Part shown: one piece after another, positions 1-6,518 of the stretch
Position numbering within the stretch: position 1 is the stretch's first letter
Layout of the letters: the number at the start of each line of letters is the position of its first letter
Position numbers and translations under genes: made by a program
Notes under the pieces: generated by a model
Databases searched by the model: none
Told to the model about the DNA's origin: nothing
Seen by the model: the letters and a program-made list of their open reading frames with translations, nothing else
Origin: an uncultured Lachnobacterium sp.
Lineage (GTDB): Bacteria > Bacillota > Clostridia > Lachnospirales > Lachnospiraceae
Reading direction: 5' to 3'
Assembly: GCA_945971355.1 (NCBI GenBank)
Contig: CAMFPD010000036.1
Location: 1-14,636, forward strand
Length of the DNA stretch: 14,636 nt

Positions 1-13
1 AAACAACGTGTGG

Positions 14-41
14 TGGAATTTACCTCTGCACTGGAATTTAC
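14..41. repeat. Short direct repeat at the left edge
   Basis: The 10-mer TGGAATTTAC occurs at 14-23 and again at 32-41, an 18-nt period. The rest of 1-90 is AT-rich with no supported gene. On the minus strand a short open stretch covers the repeat, but it is cut by the window edge and cannot be judged. The repeat may be chance or the end of a longer repeat lying outside the window. Confidence 0.3.
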
Positions 42-90
42 TTTTTCAAGTCAGCTTATTCTTTAAAATACAATATCCGTACATAGATTC

Positions 91-824
91 AAACTACACT
101 CTGAAATCCATGCTTTCTGCATCCGCTGCGCATAATCGCGCAAGGATTATGGTATCCGTAACTTTGTGAGGTTTGCTGGTGCTTGGCTCCCTTCTGGGAT
201 GGACATGCATAAACATACGATGCACATAAAGTTGCATATATTTCTTCTCAGAAACTGTAAAGTAAAGCCGTAGCTTTGCCAGATACCATTCTTTGCCTTC
301 AGGGAAGATGTACTTCAACCGCTTTGACAGCGTCCACCGAATTGTCCTCCCCATGCGAACAAATTAGCTGACCATCCTAGTCAGACTAAGGAGCCTTACT
401 CAGGAAGTAGATATTAGGGGCGCCTTCGCACAACTCGAGCAGTTTCTATAAATGCGCTTCGCGCTGAGAAGAAACTGCTCTCAAACATGTGACTCTCGGC
501 GCCCCACTTTTCCTTCGTTAAGGCTCCAAGTCTGACACGAATGGTCCCTAAACTTTTGTCCGCATGGGGAGGACAATTCGGTGGACGCTGTCAAACGTTT
601 GAAGAACCAGCTTCTATCGAAGAAGGCAAAAAATGGTATCGGCAAATCTAGGCTTTACGGTCAGGTTTCTGAGAAGAAATATATGCAACTTTATGCAAAT
701 CGTAATCCAATAAGTTCCATCCCAGAAGGGAGCCAAGCACCAGCAAACCTCACAAAGTTGAGAGAAGGTCAACACGCGATTATGCGCAGCGGATGCAGAA
801 AGCATGGATTTCAGAGTGAAGTTT
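91..824. repeat. Large imperfect palindromic (foldback) element
   Basis: Two arms of about 360 nt are inverted copies of each other around a centre near 459. Perfectly complementary blocks are 97-140 with 775-818 (44 nt), 161-203 with 716-758 (43 nt), 225-255 with 665-695 (31 nt) and 323-357 with 561-595 (35 nt). A further near-perfect pair is 380-399 with 517-536 (18 of 20). The outer limit is where AAACT-n-CACTCTG at 91 meets its inverse at 824. Between the blocks the arms diverge, with indels. Each arm holds a short outward-reading ORF, but the right copy is frameshifted relative to the left, so protein coding is doubtful. It could be a MITE-like or foldback mobile element, two head-to-head copies of a repeat, or a long structured RNA. 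No clear target-site duplication and no transposase are visible. It ends about 40 nt before the patatin gene. Confidence 0.8.
417..505. repeat. GC-rich nested hairpin at the palindrome centre
   Basis: The outer pair is GGGGCGCC (417-424) with GGCGCCCC (498-505). Inside it, GAGCAGTTTCT (437-447) pairs perfectly with AGAAACTGCTC (470-480), and the tip is GCGC-TTC-GCGC (454-464). It is clearly more GC-rich than its surroundings and would form a cruciform in DNA or a stable stem-loop in RNA. The stems are close to perfect, unlike parts of the outer arms. No T-run follows on either strand, so it is not an ordinary intrinsic terminator. Confidence 0.7.
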
Positions 825-839
825 TAGTATACTAGTATA
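825..839. promoter_or_regulatory. Overlapping palindromes, possible -10 or operator for the patatin gene
   Basis: TAGTATACTA (825-834) and TATACTAGTATA (828-839) are two overlapping perfect palindromes immediately outside the right end of the foldback element. TATACT (828-833) could act as a -10 box for the gene starting at 867, but I see no convincing -35 box 16-18 nt upstream. Operator, promoter or chance are all possible. Confidence 0.25.
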
Positions 840-866
840 GGTATTAGAGATATGTGAGGTGTTGAG

Positions 867-1724
867 ATGAAGAAAATAGGATTAGTTGTCGAAGGTGGAG
901 GAATGAAATGTGCATACAGCGCTGGAATTCTCGACCGCTTTCTGGACGATAATATAAGCTTTGACTACGCAATTGGAGTCTCTGCCGGCTCCGCTAACAC
1001 AGCAACATTTCTGGCTAGACAGCGCGGAAGGAACAAAAGATTTTATACAGAATACCTAAATGACCCAGAATATCTGGGTATCAAAAACTATTTGGAAAAT
1101 GGCGAGGTATTTGGACTCCAGTATATTTATGGAACATTGTCAAACTCTGATGGCAAGGATCCTATTGATTTTGAAACCCTTATGGCAAATCCAACAGATT
1201 TTGAAGTTGTTGCCACTGATGCCTGGACTGGCAAGCCTACATATTTTGGCAAAGATATGATAAAGCAGGATGATTATTCCATCATCATGGCCTCAAGTGC
1301 CCTGCCCGTTGCGTGCCAGCCTGTTCGCATAAACAATCGCTTTTATTATGATGGTGGTGTTTCAGATGCAATTCCTGTGAAGCGTGCTTTTGAAAAGGGT
1401 TGCGATAAGATAGTTGTTATAAGCAGCAAACCATACGATTTTGTCAAAAATCCAGAGGGTGCAAGAGTTGTATACAAGAATGCTATGAAGAAAAAATTTC
1501 CTAATATGATTACTGCAATCGACAACCGGCATCTGATGTACAGACGTTGCTCGGCATTGATGAGAAAATACGAAAAGGACGGAAAAGCTTTCATCTTTGC
1601 ACCAAGTAATCCACCTAAGATGAGTACCTATGCCAAGGACAAGGAAATAGAAGAAGAATTATATAACCTTGGGTTGTCAGATTATGATAAACTTAGAGAT
1701 GATTTACAGGAGTTTCTCAATTAG
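867..1724 (+). CDS. Patatin-like phospholipase family protein
   Basis: 285 aa. It is predicted to be a serine lipid acyl hydrolase with a Ser-Asp dyad, probably cytosolic or membrane-associated, as no signal peptide is visible. The N-terminus carries the glycine-rich oxyanion loop (VVEGGGMKCAYSAG, residues 7-20). The nucleophile elbow GVSAG has Ser39, and the catalytic Asp is Asp162 in the DGG motif (YYDGGVSDAIPV). Length and layout match the short bacterial patatins related to YjjU/RssA, which have an extra C-terminal region after the patatin fold. The ATG start is supported by TGAGGTG at 855-861, 5 nt upstream. It is monocistronic: the foldback element lies before it and a hairpin terminator follows. 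The physiological substrate cannot be told from sequence; phospholipid turnover is a family-level inference. Confidence 0.93.
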   Translation: MKKIGLVVEGGGMKCAYSAGILDRFLDDNISFDYAIGVSAGSANTATFLARQRGRNKRFYTEYLNDPEYLGIKNYLENGEVFGLQYIYGTLSNSDGKDPIDFETLMANPTDFEVVATDAWTGKPTYFGKDMIKQDDYSIIMASSALPVACQPVRINNRFYYDGGVSDAIPVKRAFEKGCDKIVVISSKPYDFVKNPEGARVVYKNAMKKKFPNMITAIDNRHLMYRRCSALMRKYEKDGKAFIFAPSNPPKMSTYAKDKEIEEELYNLGLSDYDKLRDDLQEFLN

Positions 1725-1752
1725 ATAGCATCTTCAATTTTCCATAGTAAAA

Positions 1753-1810
1753 ATAGAGACATATCATTTCCTCCAAAAACACAAGTTTTTTTGGAAATAT
1801 ATGTCTCTAT
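1753..1810. terminator. Hairpin between convergent genes, likely bidirectional terminator
   Basis: ATAGAGACATAT (1753-1764) pairs perfectly with ATATGTCTCTAT (1799-1810). The stem continues inward, with a small bulge, through ATTTCC..CAAAAAC and its partner. It sits between the patatin gene (+) and the antitoxin gene (-), which converge here. On the minus strand the hairpin is followed by a short T-run (ATTTTTAC); on the plus strand the tail is poor in T, so minus-strand termination is the stronger prediction. Confidence 0.7.
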
Positions 1811-1878
1811 TCTGGTTGTAGGTTGTGAGGGCAATCCGATATAACATAAACTATCCATAAGACTGAAAATTAATCCTC

Positions 1879-2172
1879 CTATAACCCATATTTTCCCCTC
1901 ACATCTGATATCACATCATCTGCATCTCGATATTTACCTTGTTCAGCATGTTGTCTTGACAACTCCAATTTTTGCAACAGCTGCTCTTCTGTTAATTTCA
2001 TATACGGATTTTGCACATTTCTCTTTATTTCAAATGGAAAACCGTTATTAGCAACAGCTTGTGTCAAAAACATTCTTATTGCGGTAGTTGTATCCGTTCC
2101 TAATTCTCTAAACAATTTATCTGATTGCATCTTCAATTCATCATCTACACGAACCTGTATTGTACTTGCCAT
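1879..2172 (-). CDS. RelB/DinJ family antitoxin, orphan
   Basis: 97 aa from the preferred start. It is predicted to be a DNA-binding, toxin-neutralising antitoxin of a type II system. The N-terminus (ASTIQVRVDDELKMQSDKLF) is the ribbon-helix-helix half typical of RelB/DinJ, followed by GTDTTTAIRMFLTQAV. The C-terminus ends DVRGKYGL, like many DinJ partners of YafQ or RelE toxins. An in-frame upstream ATG at 2193 is possible, but GGGAGGTG lies between it and the ATG at 2172, about 6 nt before the latter, so the shorter form is chosen. No toxin ORF follows: the next 150 nt hold a terminator and then the convergent patatin gene. A GGAGG motif overlaps just past the stop codon, as if a translated toxin once followed. 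It has its own promoter and dyad operator. Family assignment is firm; function as an orphan is unknown. Confidence 0.88.
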   Translation of the reverse strand: MASTIQVRVDDELKMQSDKLFRELGTDTTTAIRMFLTQAVANNGFPFEIKRNVQNPYMKLTEEQLLQKLELSRQHAEQGKYRDADDVISDVRGKYGL

Positions 2173-2187
2173 TATAAGCACCTCCCA

Positions 2188-2227
2188 AAACATATCGTAT
2201 TATGATTTCATATGTTTCCCGTTTTAA
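2188..2227 (-). promoter_or_regulatory. Promoter and dyad operator of the antitoxin gene
   Basis: On the minus strand TTAAAA (2222-2227) and CATAAT (2199-2204) are spaced 17 nt. A perfect 8-bp inverted repeat, AAACATAT (2188-2195) and ATATGTTT (2210-2217), flanks the -10 box. RelB/DinJ antitoxins commonly repress their own promoters through such dyads, so autoregulation is a reasonable inference. Confidence 0.55.
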
Positions 2228-2236
2228 TGTCGTTAT

Positions 2237-3733
2237 TTACTTTTTCTTGTAACGTCTGTCACGATTACTACCAATAATTTCAATCCTATCAGAAAGTCCC
2301 TTCAAAATATCTTTAGTACGACTTTCTTTTAATCCTAACAATTCGCAGAAATCCCAAATGCCATACTCTTTTCCTTCTTCCATAAATTCAAGAATTTTAT
2401 CATACTGCATTTGCGTCTTATTAGTCACTTTTTTATCGCCGCTCTTTATCGCCGCTTTTTTATCGCCGCTCTTTATCGCCGCTTTTTTATCGCCGCTTTT
2501 TTTGAAAGAAAGAGACAGAATCGTTCTGTCCGGATCAAACCTCTCCTCAATCACTGGTTCTTCCCAACCTTCATCTGCCCAAACATTAAAGATATTCGGC
2601 ACACCACTTCCGGCACGTTCACCGATATTGATAAGATTAAACATTTTCATAAGTGCCTTGTTGCGAGGATCGGATTCGCCACCAATACGCATCTGCTTTT
2701 TACCCGTTCTAACATAACCTGGATTTGCCAAAATGAGCTTATCCGATTCCTTACGGATAACAATGCCACGCAATCCATGATAATCTGCATTAATCAAACA
2801 GTTTGCTAAAGCCTCGCGAAGCGCCTTGTGAACCGGAGTGTCGTCAATACGTTCACCACCGACCATTTTGAAAGGTACCTTAATGTCTTTAATAATCTTG
2901 TTATAAACTCTAAAATAAAAGTCACATACATTTCCGGACCATTCACCGGAACTGGACTGCAATCTATCGCTCCAACGTGTAGTAGGATCTAACTCTTCCC
3001 TGTAATCCAAAAAATACTCTGGAAAATGACGCACAATATTGTACTCATCCCCAAACATCAACATACCTGCTGCCGTAGGATGCAACTTTCCATCTTCATC
3101 TGAAATAGCCGCCGCACCAATGCTTCTAAGATACTCATGGTCGCTCAGACGCTCAAATGGATGGCCTTCTTTTAAAGAGCGATGGCTGTTACGATATCCG
3201 TGAATGGTATCATAATTCAAATCTTCCATGGGAACATTATCAAGCACTTCCATATCCATAGTGCGCTCGGTCTGGTCTCGAAGCATGGTTTTTACCTGCA
3301 ATCTTGTACAATGATAATCGCCCTCGTAATTGCGACGGAAAGTACCATTGAAAATATCATTATTGATGTAGACCGGCTTCTGCTCACGCTTTGCCATAGG
3401 CACATAAATAACCATAATAACATCTTTGTTTCCGCCGACTTCATACATCTGTACGTCATCTTCCGACAGGAGATTGATATTCACTTTCTTAGAATTATTG
3501 ATGGTATCCCAGAAGTCTTTTCGGAGTTTGGACGCATTCCGAAGACCAGTAGTTTTCCAACTGCCGTCTTTTTCTTCTTTGACACCGAGGATAATGACAC
3601 CTCCATAGCAATTTGCAAAAGCAGAATACGTGTCCCACAATGAATTCGGCAGACCACCATTTGCTTTTTTCACTTCTCTCCTGTTGTCTTCTCTGTATTC
3701 ATCAAATAGTGAAAGGTCAAATACATCTGACAT
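2237..3733 (-). CDS. Schlafen/AlbA_2-type ATP-binding putative transcriptional regulator
   Basis: 498 aa. The N-terminal ~130 residues are an AlbA_2 (Schlafen-like, formerly 'divergent AAA-4') domain: YREDNRREVKKANGG, then SAFANCYGGVIILGVKE. A C-terminal HATPase_c_4-like domain covers roughly residues 290-400, with HKALREALANCLINADYHG and GERAGSGVPNIFNVW. Next comes a lysine-rich tandem-repeat linker (about 412-436), then a winged-helix-like end (about 440-498, KILEFMEEGKEYGIWDFCEL). The family is usually annotated as an ATP-binding or transcriptional regulator; some relatives have been linked to defence, but nothing here ties this copy to a defence locus. The start is supported by AAGGAG 10 nt upstream and a good promoter. 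The antitoxin gene follows 64 nt downstream on the same strand but has its own promoter. No catalytic activity can be assigned. Confidence 0.88.
   Translation of the reverse strand: MSDVFDLSLFDEYREDNRREVKKANGGLPNSLWDTYSAFANCYGGVIILGVKEEKDGSWKTTGLRNASKLRKDFWDTINNSKKVNINLLSEDDVQMYEVGGNKDVIMVIYVPMAKREQKPVYINNDIFNGTFRRNYEGDYHCTRLQVKTMLRDQTERTMDMEVLDNVPMEDLNYDTIHGYRNSHRSLKEGHPFERLSDHEYLRSIGAAAISDEDGKLHPTAAGMLMFGDEYNIVRHFPEYFLDYREELDPTTRWSDRLQSSSGEWSGNVCDFYFRVYNKIIKDIKVPFKMVGGERIDDTPVHKALREALANCLINADYHGLRGIVIRKESDKLILANPGYVRTGKKQMRIGGESDPRNKALMKMFNLINIGERAGSGVPNIFNVWADEGWEEPVIEERFDPDRTILSLSFKKSGDKKAAIKSGDKKAAIKSGDKKVTNKTQMQYDKILEFMEEGKEYGIWDFCELLGLKESRTKDILKGLSDRIEIIGSNRDRRYKKK
2428..2497 (-). repeat. 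27-nt tandem repeat encoding the SGDKKAAIK linker
   Basis: Two full 27-nt units (2428-2454, 2455-2481) and a partial third (2482-2497) lie in frame inside the AlbA_2 gene. Each unit is itself two similar half-units sharing TTTATCGCCGC, giving five near-copies in a row. The encoded peptide is SGDKKAAIK, SGDKKAAIK, SGDKKVTNK between the ATPase-like and winged-helix parts. Because the unit is a multiple of 3, copy changes by slippage would alter linker length without breaking the frame. Confidence 0.9.
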
Positions 3734-3765
3734 TTAATGTTCACTCCTTCTGACTAATTTCTGAT

Positions 3766-3793
3766 ATTATACCGTTCTTTATATGATGCTCAA
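3766..3793 (-). promoter_or_regulatory. Sigma-A-type promoter of the AlbA_2 gene
   Basis: On the minus strand TTGAGC (3788-3793) and a perfect TATAAT (3766-3771) are separated by 16 nt. The start codon at 3733 is about 32 nt downstream of the -10 box, leaving a short leader with AAGGAG. Confidence 0.65.
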
Positions 3794-3905
3794 TAGAATT
3801 TTTATCGCAAAAACTGATAACTTTTTCTGCACACTAATTATAGTATTCTTTATAATTTTTATATTCTGTAACTTTTTTATTATAATGCAATCTTCCAAAA
3901 AAATT

Positions 3906-4201
3906 TTATCCACAAACGACAGATTGCGTAAATTCGCCTTCGGAAATAACGGTGTAGATTTCACCAACGATGACCTGATAAAGTATCAAACATTGACTTG
4001 TGATTTTAATATACTTCTTTATGGGATACAAAGCAAGCCCAGTTTTCTTTCTGGGCAGCCTTCTAACTGTTGCACGATTTCTTCAAATTTTTTATTATTT
4101 TTGTCTCGTATTGCATTTCTCAACTCAGCCTTAGCCTCCTCTTTACTATCTTTCATATAGCTTATCAATTTCGTCAGATATTTTTCAAAATGACCGTTTC
4201 T
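3906..4201 (-). pseudogene. Possible remnant of an unidentified small gene
   Basis: On the minus strand an open frame from 4201 to the stop at 4019 encodes a charged, coding-looking stretch (for example KEEAKAELRNAIRDKNNKKF, ending PERKLGLLCIP). Shifting frame near 4030 continues through IKKYIKITSQCLILYQ to a stop at 3906. No Shine-Dalgarno precedes any start, and a stop lies just upstream of the first part. I do not recognise the protein. A frameshifted gene fragment is the best reading; chance open frames in AT-rich DNA are a real alternative. The remainder of 3794-4387 holds only AT-rich DNA with the promoter-like signals listed separately. Confidence 0.3.
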
Positions 4202-4265
4202 TTATTTGTAAACAAAGTCTTTTCATATGCAATGATAATAATGTGATAAATTGCATTATTAGGAA

Positions 4266-4320
4266 ATGAAAATCAGGTATGATTTTTCATTTTACAATTA
4301 AGAACCTAAAAAACTATACA
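4266..4320 (+). promoter_or_regulatory. Putative promoter with upstream inverted repeat for the lipoprotein gene
   Basis: TTTACA (4291-4296) and TATACA (4315-4320) are spaced 18 nt, about 67 nt before the start codon at 4388. Directly upstream, ATGAAAATCA (4266-4275) is mirrored by TGATTTTTCAT (4280-4290) with one extra T, a dyad that could be an operator. The DNA is AT-rich, so both assignments are weak. Confidence 0.35.
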
Positions 4321-4387
4321 AATTGTACTTATCAGATTACAATAATTTAAGAGACTCTTTGTTAAATTTTATGGAGAAGGATTCTGA

Positions 4388-5599
4388 ATGAAAAAAAATA
4401 GATTTTTCTCATTATTAATAATTTTATCCACTGTATTATGCAGTTGTTCATCTTTGGAGCTGGATACAGACAAGCTGATGAATGCATTTTCATCAACCGA
4501 AGAAGATATTTCCACTGATTATGATTCAGGTATCATCTCAAACTATGCAAGCCTTCCTAAAACACCAAACGAGAATACCGAGCAGGAATTTGCAGCCAAT
4601 GACTTTCAGGACGGAGTTTACAGATATTATTACGACCACCTTTCTGAGGAAGACAAGATAATATACTCACAAATATACAACATTCTATACAACGTAGAAA
4701 CCGATGTTGAACTTTATACATTGGATGTGGATAAAGCAAATGAACTGGGAAATTATGTCCTGCTGGACAATCCTTCTATATTTTATATAGATACCTGCAA
4801 ATACACTACAATATCCAATAATTCAGGTGAAATGATACAATTAACCTACTCCGCAGTTCCTTTGATGGATGAATCCTCAATCATTTCTGCCAGAGAAGAA
4901 ATTGAGGCATACACTCAGAAACTTGTTTCTGCCATAGGGATTTCCCCTTCGGAAGCTACTGAATCACAGCACTATGACATAGCCGTAGGAATATACACTT
5001 ATTTGATAGATAACACTGATTATGTAGAGGACTCATTATACAATCAAAGTATGTATTCCCTGATTCTTGGACAGACTGTATGTCAGGGATATGCAACCGC
5101 TTTTAAATATTTCTGTGACCTATATCAGATACCATGTATTCTGGTTTCTGGCACAGCAAACGGAACCCCTCATGCCTGGAATCTGGTTTTTCTTGATAGA
5201 AACTGGTGTCATGTAGACTGCACATACGGAGATGGAGCCTATATTAATACGGACATATCCTATACGTGGTTTGGATTTTCTGATGAAACAGCCTCACTCT
5301 CCCGCACAATGGCTAATACGGACCTGCTCCCTGAATGTACCTCTTTCGACAATGATTATTATTATAGGAGTGGCATGTTATATGACACATATGATTTAAG
5401 TCAAATTGTTGAGCTGTCCAATGCCAGCGAAAATCATTGTTTTTCCTTTAAATTTACTAATGGAGAAAGCTATGCTCAGGCATGCAAAAATCTGTTTTCG
5501 GATTCTTCATTATCAGAGCTGATGCTAAATGGCGGAAGTATCAACTATATAAACGATGATGATTCATATACCCTGTACATCGTGCTATATCCTAACTAA
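4388..5599 (+). CDS. Transglutaminase-like domain lipoprotein
   Basis: 403 aa. It begins with a basic N-terminus and hydrophobic segment (MKKNRFFSLLIILSTVL) followed by LCSC, a plausible lipobox placing the lipidated Cys at residue 20, so it is probably anchored outside the membrane. The transglutaminase-core triad is clear: Cys232 in VCQGYA, His262 in HAWN and Asp277 in HVDCTYGD. Bacterial proteins with this fold act as cysteine peptidases, transglutaminases or cell-wall-associated enzymes, so the reaction cannot be fixed. Residues 20-210 are acidic and Tyr/Ser-rich without a domain I recognise; residues 330-403 form a C-terminal extension. The ATG start has GGAGAAGG 7 nt upstream. It is monocistronic and convergent with the traX-like gene. 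Confidence 0.88.
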   Translation: MKKNRFFSLLIILSTVLCSCSSLELDTDKLMNAFSSTEEDISTDYDSGIISNYASLPKTPNENTEQEFAANDFQDGVYRYYYDHLSEEDKIIYSQIYNILYNVETDVELYTLDVDKANELGNYVLLDNPSIFYIDTCKYTTISNNSGEMIQLTYSAVPLMDESSIISAREEIEAYTQKLVSAIGISPSEATESQHYDIAVGIYTYLIDNTDYVEDSLYNQSMYSLILGQTVCQGYATAFKYFCDLYQIPCILVSGTANGTPHAWNLVFLDRNWCHVDCTYGDGAYINTDISYTWFGFSDETASLSRTMANTDLLPECTSFDNDYYYRSGMLYDTYDLSQIVELSNASENHCFSFKFTNGESYAQACKNLFSDSSLSELMLNGGSINYINDDDSYTLYIVLYPN

Positions 5600-5613
5600 G
5601 GCATGATTAGAAA

Positions 5614-5643
5614 AGGGCAGTCCTCTCACTAAAGGACTGCCCT
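5614..5643. terminator. Bidirectional hairpin terminator between convergent genes
   Basis: AGGGCAGTCCT (5614-5624) and AGGACTGCCCT (5633-5643) form a perfect 11-bp stem with an 8-nt loop. On the minus strand it is followed by TTTTCT, fitting termination of the glgP-traX transcript. On the plus strand, directly after the lipoprotein stop, the tail is mixed A/T without a clear T-run. Confidence 0.75.
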
Positions 5644-5715
5644 GTATACTGTATTATTCTGTATCCACGGTCTTCAAATCATGTAGTTCAAAACAAGCCT
5701 ATTCTGTAATTCATC

Positions 5716-6498
5716 TTATATTCCCAGCCCAATCCCATAGCATATCAGTGACAGAATCAGTAAGTGAGCTGGATAAAATGCGTAGAAGAAATACTTAACC
5801 TGCTTTCCTCTTGTTCCATTATAAAATTTAAGAGGTAGGAGCATTAAGAGGGCAAGCCACTCCAACGGAGTTGTCAAAAGACCCAAAATAATGATAGCAG
5901 CTGCGAATCCTGTCAATCTGTAATTCTTCAACAGATACATCACAACAATTGTCGCCACTCCACTTGCACCATAGTCTGTACATAGTACATACTCTGCCAC
6001 AAACATACCCGCAAGCACTATGGATGTCATAATAACACATCTGAACAATGTAACTGCAAACCATCTGAAGGCAGACTTGGATTTATCCAGAAATACCATT
6101 CTGGATTTAAAAAAGTCAAGTGCCCATATGGTCAAAAGTCCAAGAAGCAATGTCCAGAACACGTTATTGTGCTTCAAATCACATACACTTTTCCAGAGAG
6201 CAATATCAAATGGAATCTCTGATATAACTGCAAAAGCCAGCAGTCTAAGACTGTACTTCGATCTGCTTTTTGTATATGTAAATCCCTGAACTATCAGATA
6301 GCAATATATGGGAAATGCCATCCTTCCAATTCCTCTCATCACATAATACAGGGCAACCAGCCATCCACCTGTGATGCCATTTGCAATCAGGTATCGCTCC
6401 ACAACGGTAGCCCCAGTGTGATCGATTAACATCGTTATCACAGCTATCATTTTAAGCACAAAGCCCGAAATACCTTTTTCAGAAACTGTTTTTTCCAC
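5716..6498 (-). CDS. TraX family integral membrane protein
   Basis: 260 aa, multispanning (about 8 hydrophobic segments). Family hallmarks are visible: KMIAVITMLIDHTGA near residue 16, GRMAFPIYCYLIVQGFTY, RLLAFAVISEIPFDIALW, NNVFWTLLLGL, LKFYNGTRGK and YFFYAFYPAHLLIL. The founding member, F-plasmid TraX, is needed for N-acetylation of pilin. Chromosomal copies in Firmicutes are common and their substrates are unknown, so a membrane acyltransferase role is a family-level inference. The start is GTG at 6498, with GAGGT 9 nt upstream. It lies 20 nt downstream of glgP on the same strand, so co-transcription is likely, although no functional link is obvious. A terminator follows at 5614-5643. No conjugation genes are present nearby. 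Confidence 0.88.
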   Translation of the reverse strand: MEKTVSEKGISGFVLKMIAVITMLIDHTGATVVERYLIANGITGGWLVALYYVMRGIGRMAFPIYCYLIVQGFTYTKSRSKYSLRLLAFAVISEIPFDIALWKSVCDLKHNNVFWTLLLGLLTIWALDFFKSRMVFLDKSKSAFRWFAVTLFRCVIMTSIVLAGMFVAEYVLCTDYGASGVATIVVMYLLKNYRLTGFAAAIIILGLLTTPLEWLALLMLLPLKFYNGTRGKQVKYFFYAFYPAHLLILSLICYGIGLGI

Positions 6499-6518
6499 TT
6501 TCTTCTAACCTCTAATCT

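Noticed and set aside
94..354. 86-aa minus-strand ORF in the left arm of the palindrome
   Set aside because: It lacks a clear ribosome binding site, matches no family I know, and its mirror copy is frameshifted, so I describe it as part of the repeat and not as a gene.
581..835. 84-aa plus-strand ORF in the right arm, GTG start
   Set aside because: It begins in a different frame from the arm's conserved ATG and has no ribosome binding site; it is best explained by the repeat.
1721..1858. 45-codon minus-strand ORF after the antitoxin, considered as a toxin
   Set aside because: The GGAGG lies 16 nt from its ATG, the frame runs straight through the terminator hairpin and antisense to the end of the patatin gene, and it resembles no toxin.
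4037..4056. GCCCAG/CTGGGC hairpin considered as a terminator
   Set aside because: The stem is only 6 bp and no T-run follows on either strand.
3783..4160. 125-aa plus-strand ORF with a hydrophobic start
   Set aside because: The apparent membrane segment comes from AT-rich DNA; there is no ribosome binding site or recognisable domain, and the opposite strand looks more coding-like.
4237..4260. AATAATG/CATTATT inverted repeat in the intergenic gap
   Set aside because: It is made of A and T almost entirely and lies in low-complexity DNA, where such dyads are expected by chance.
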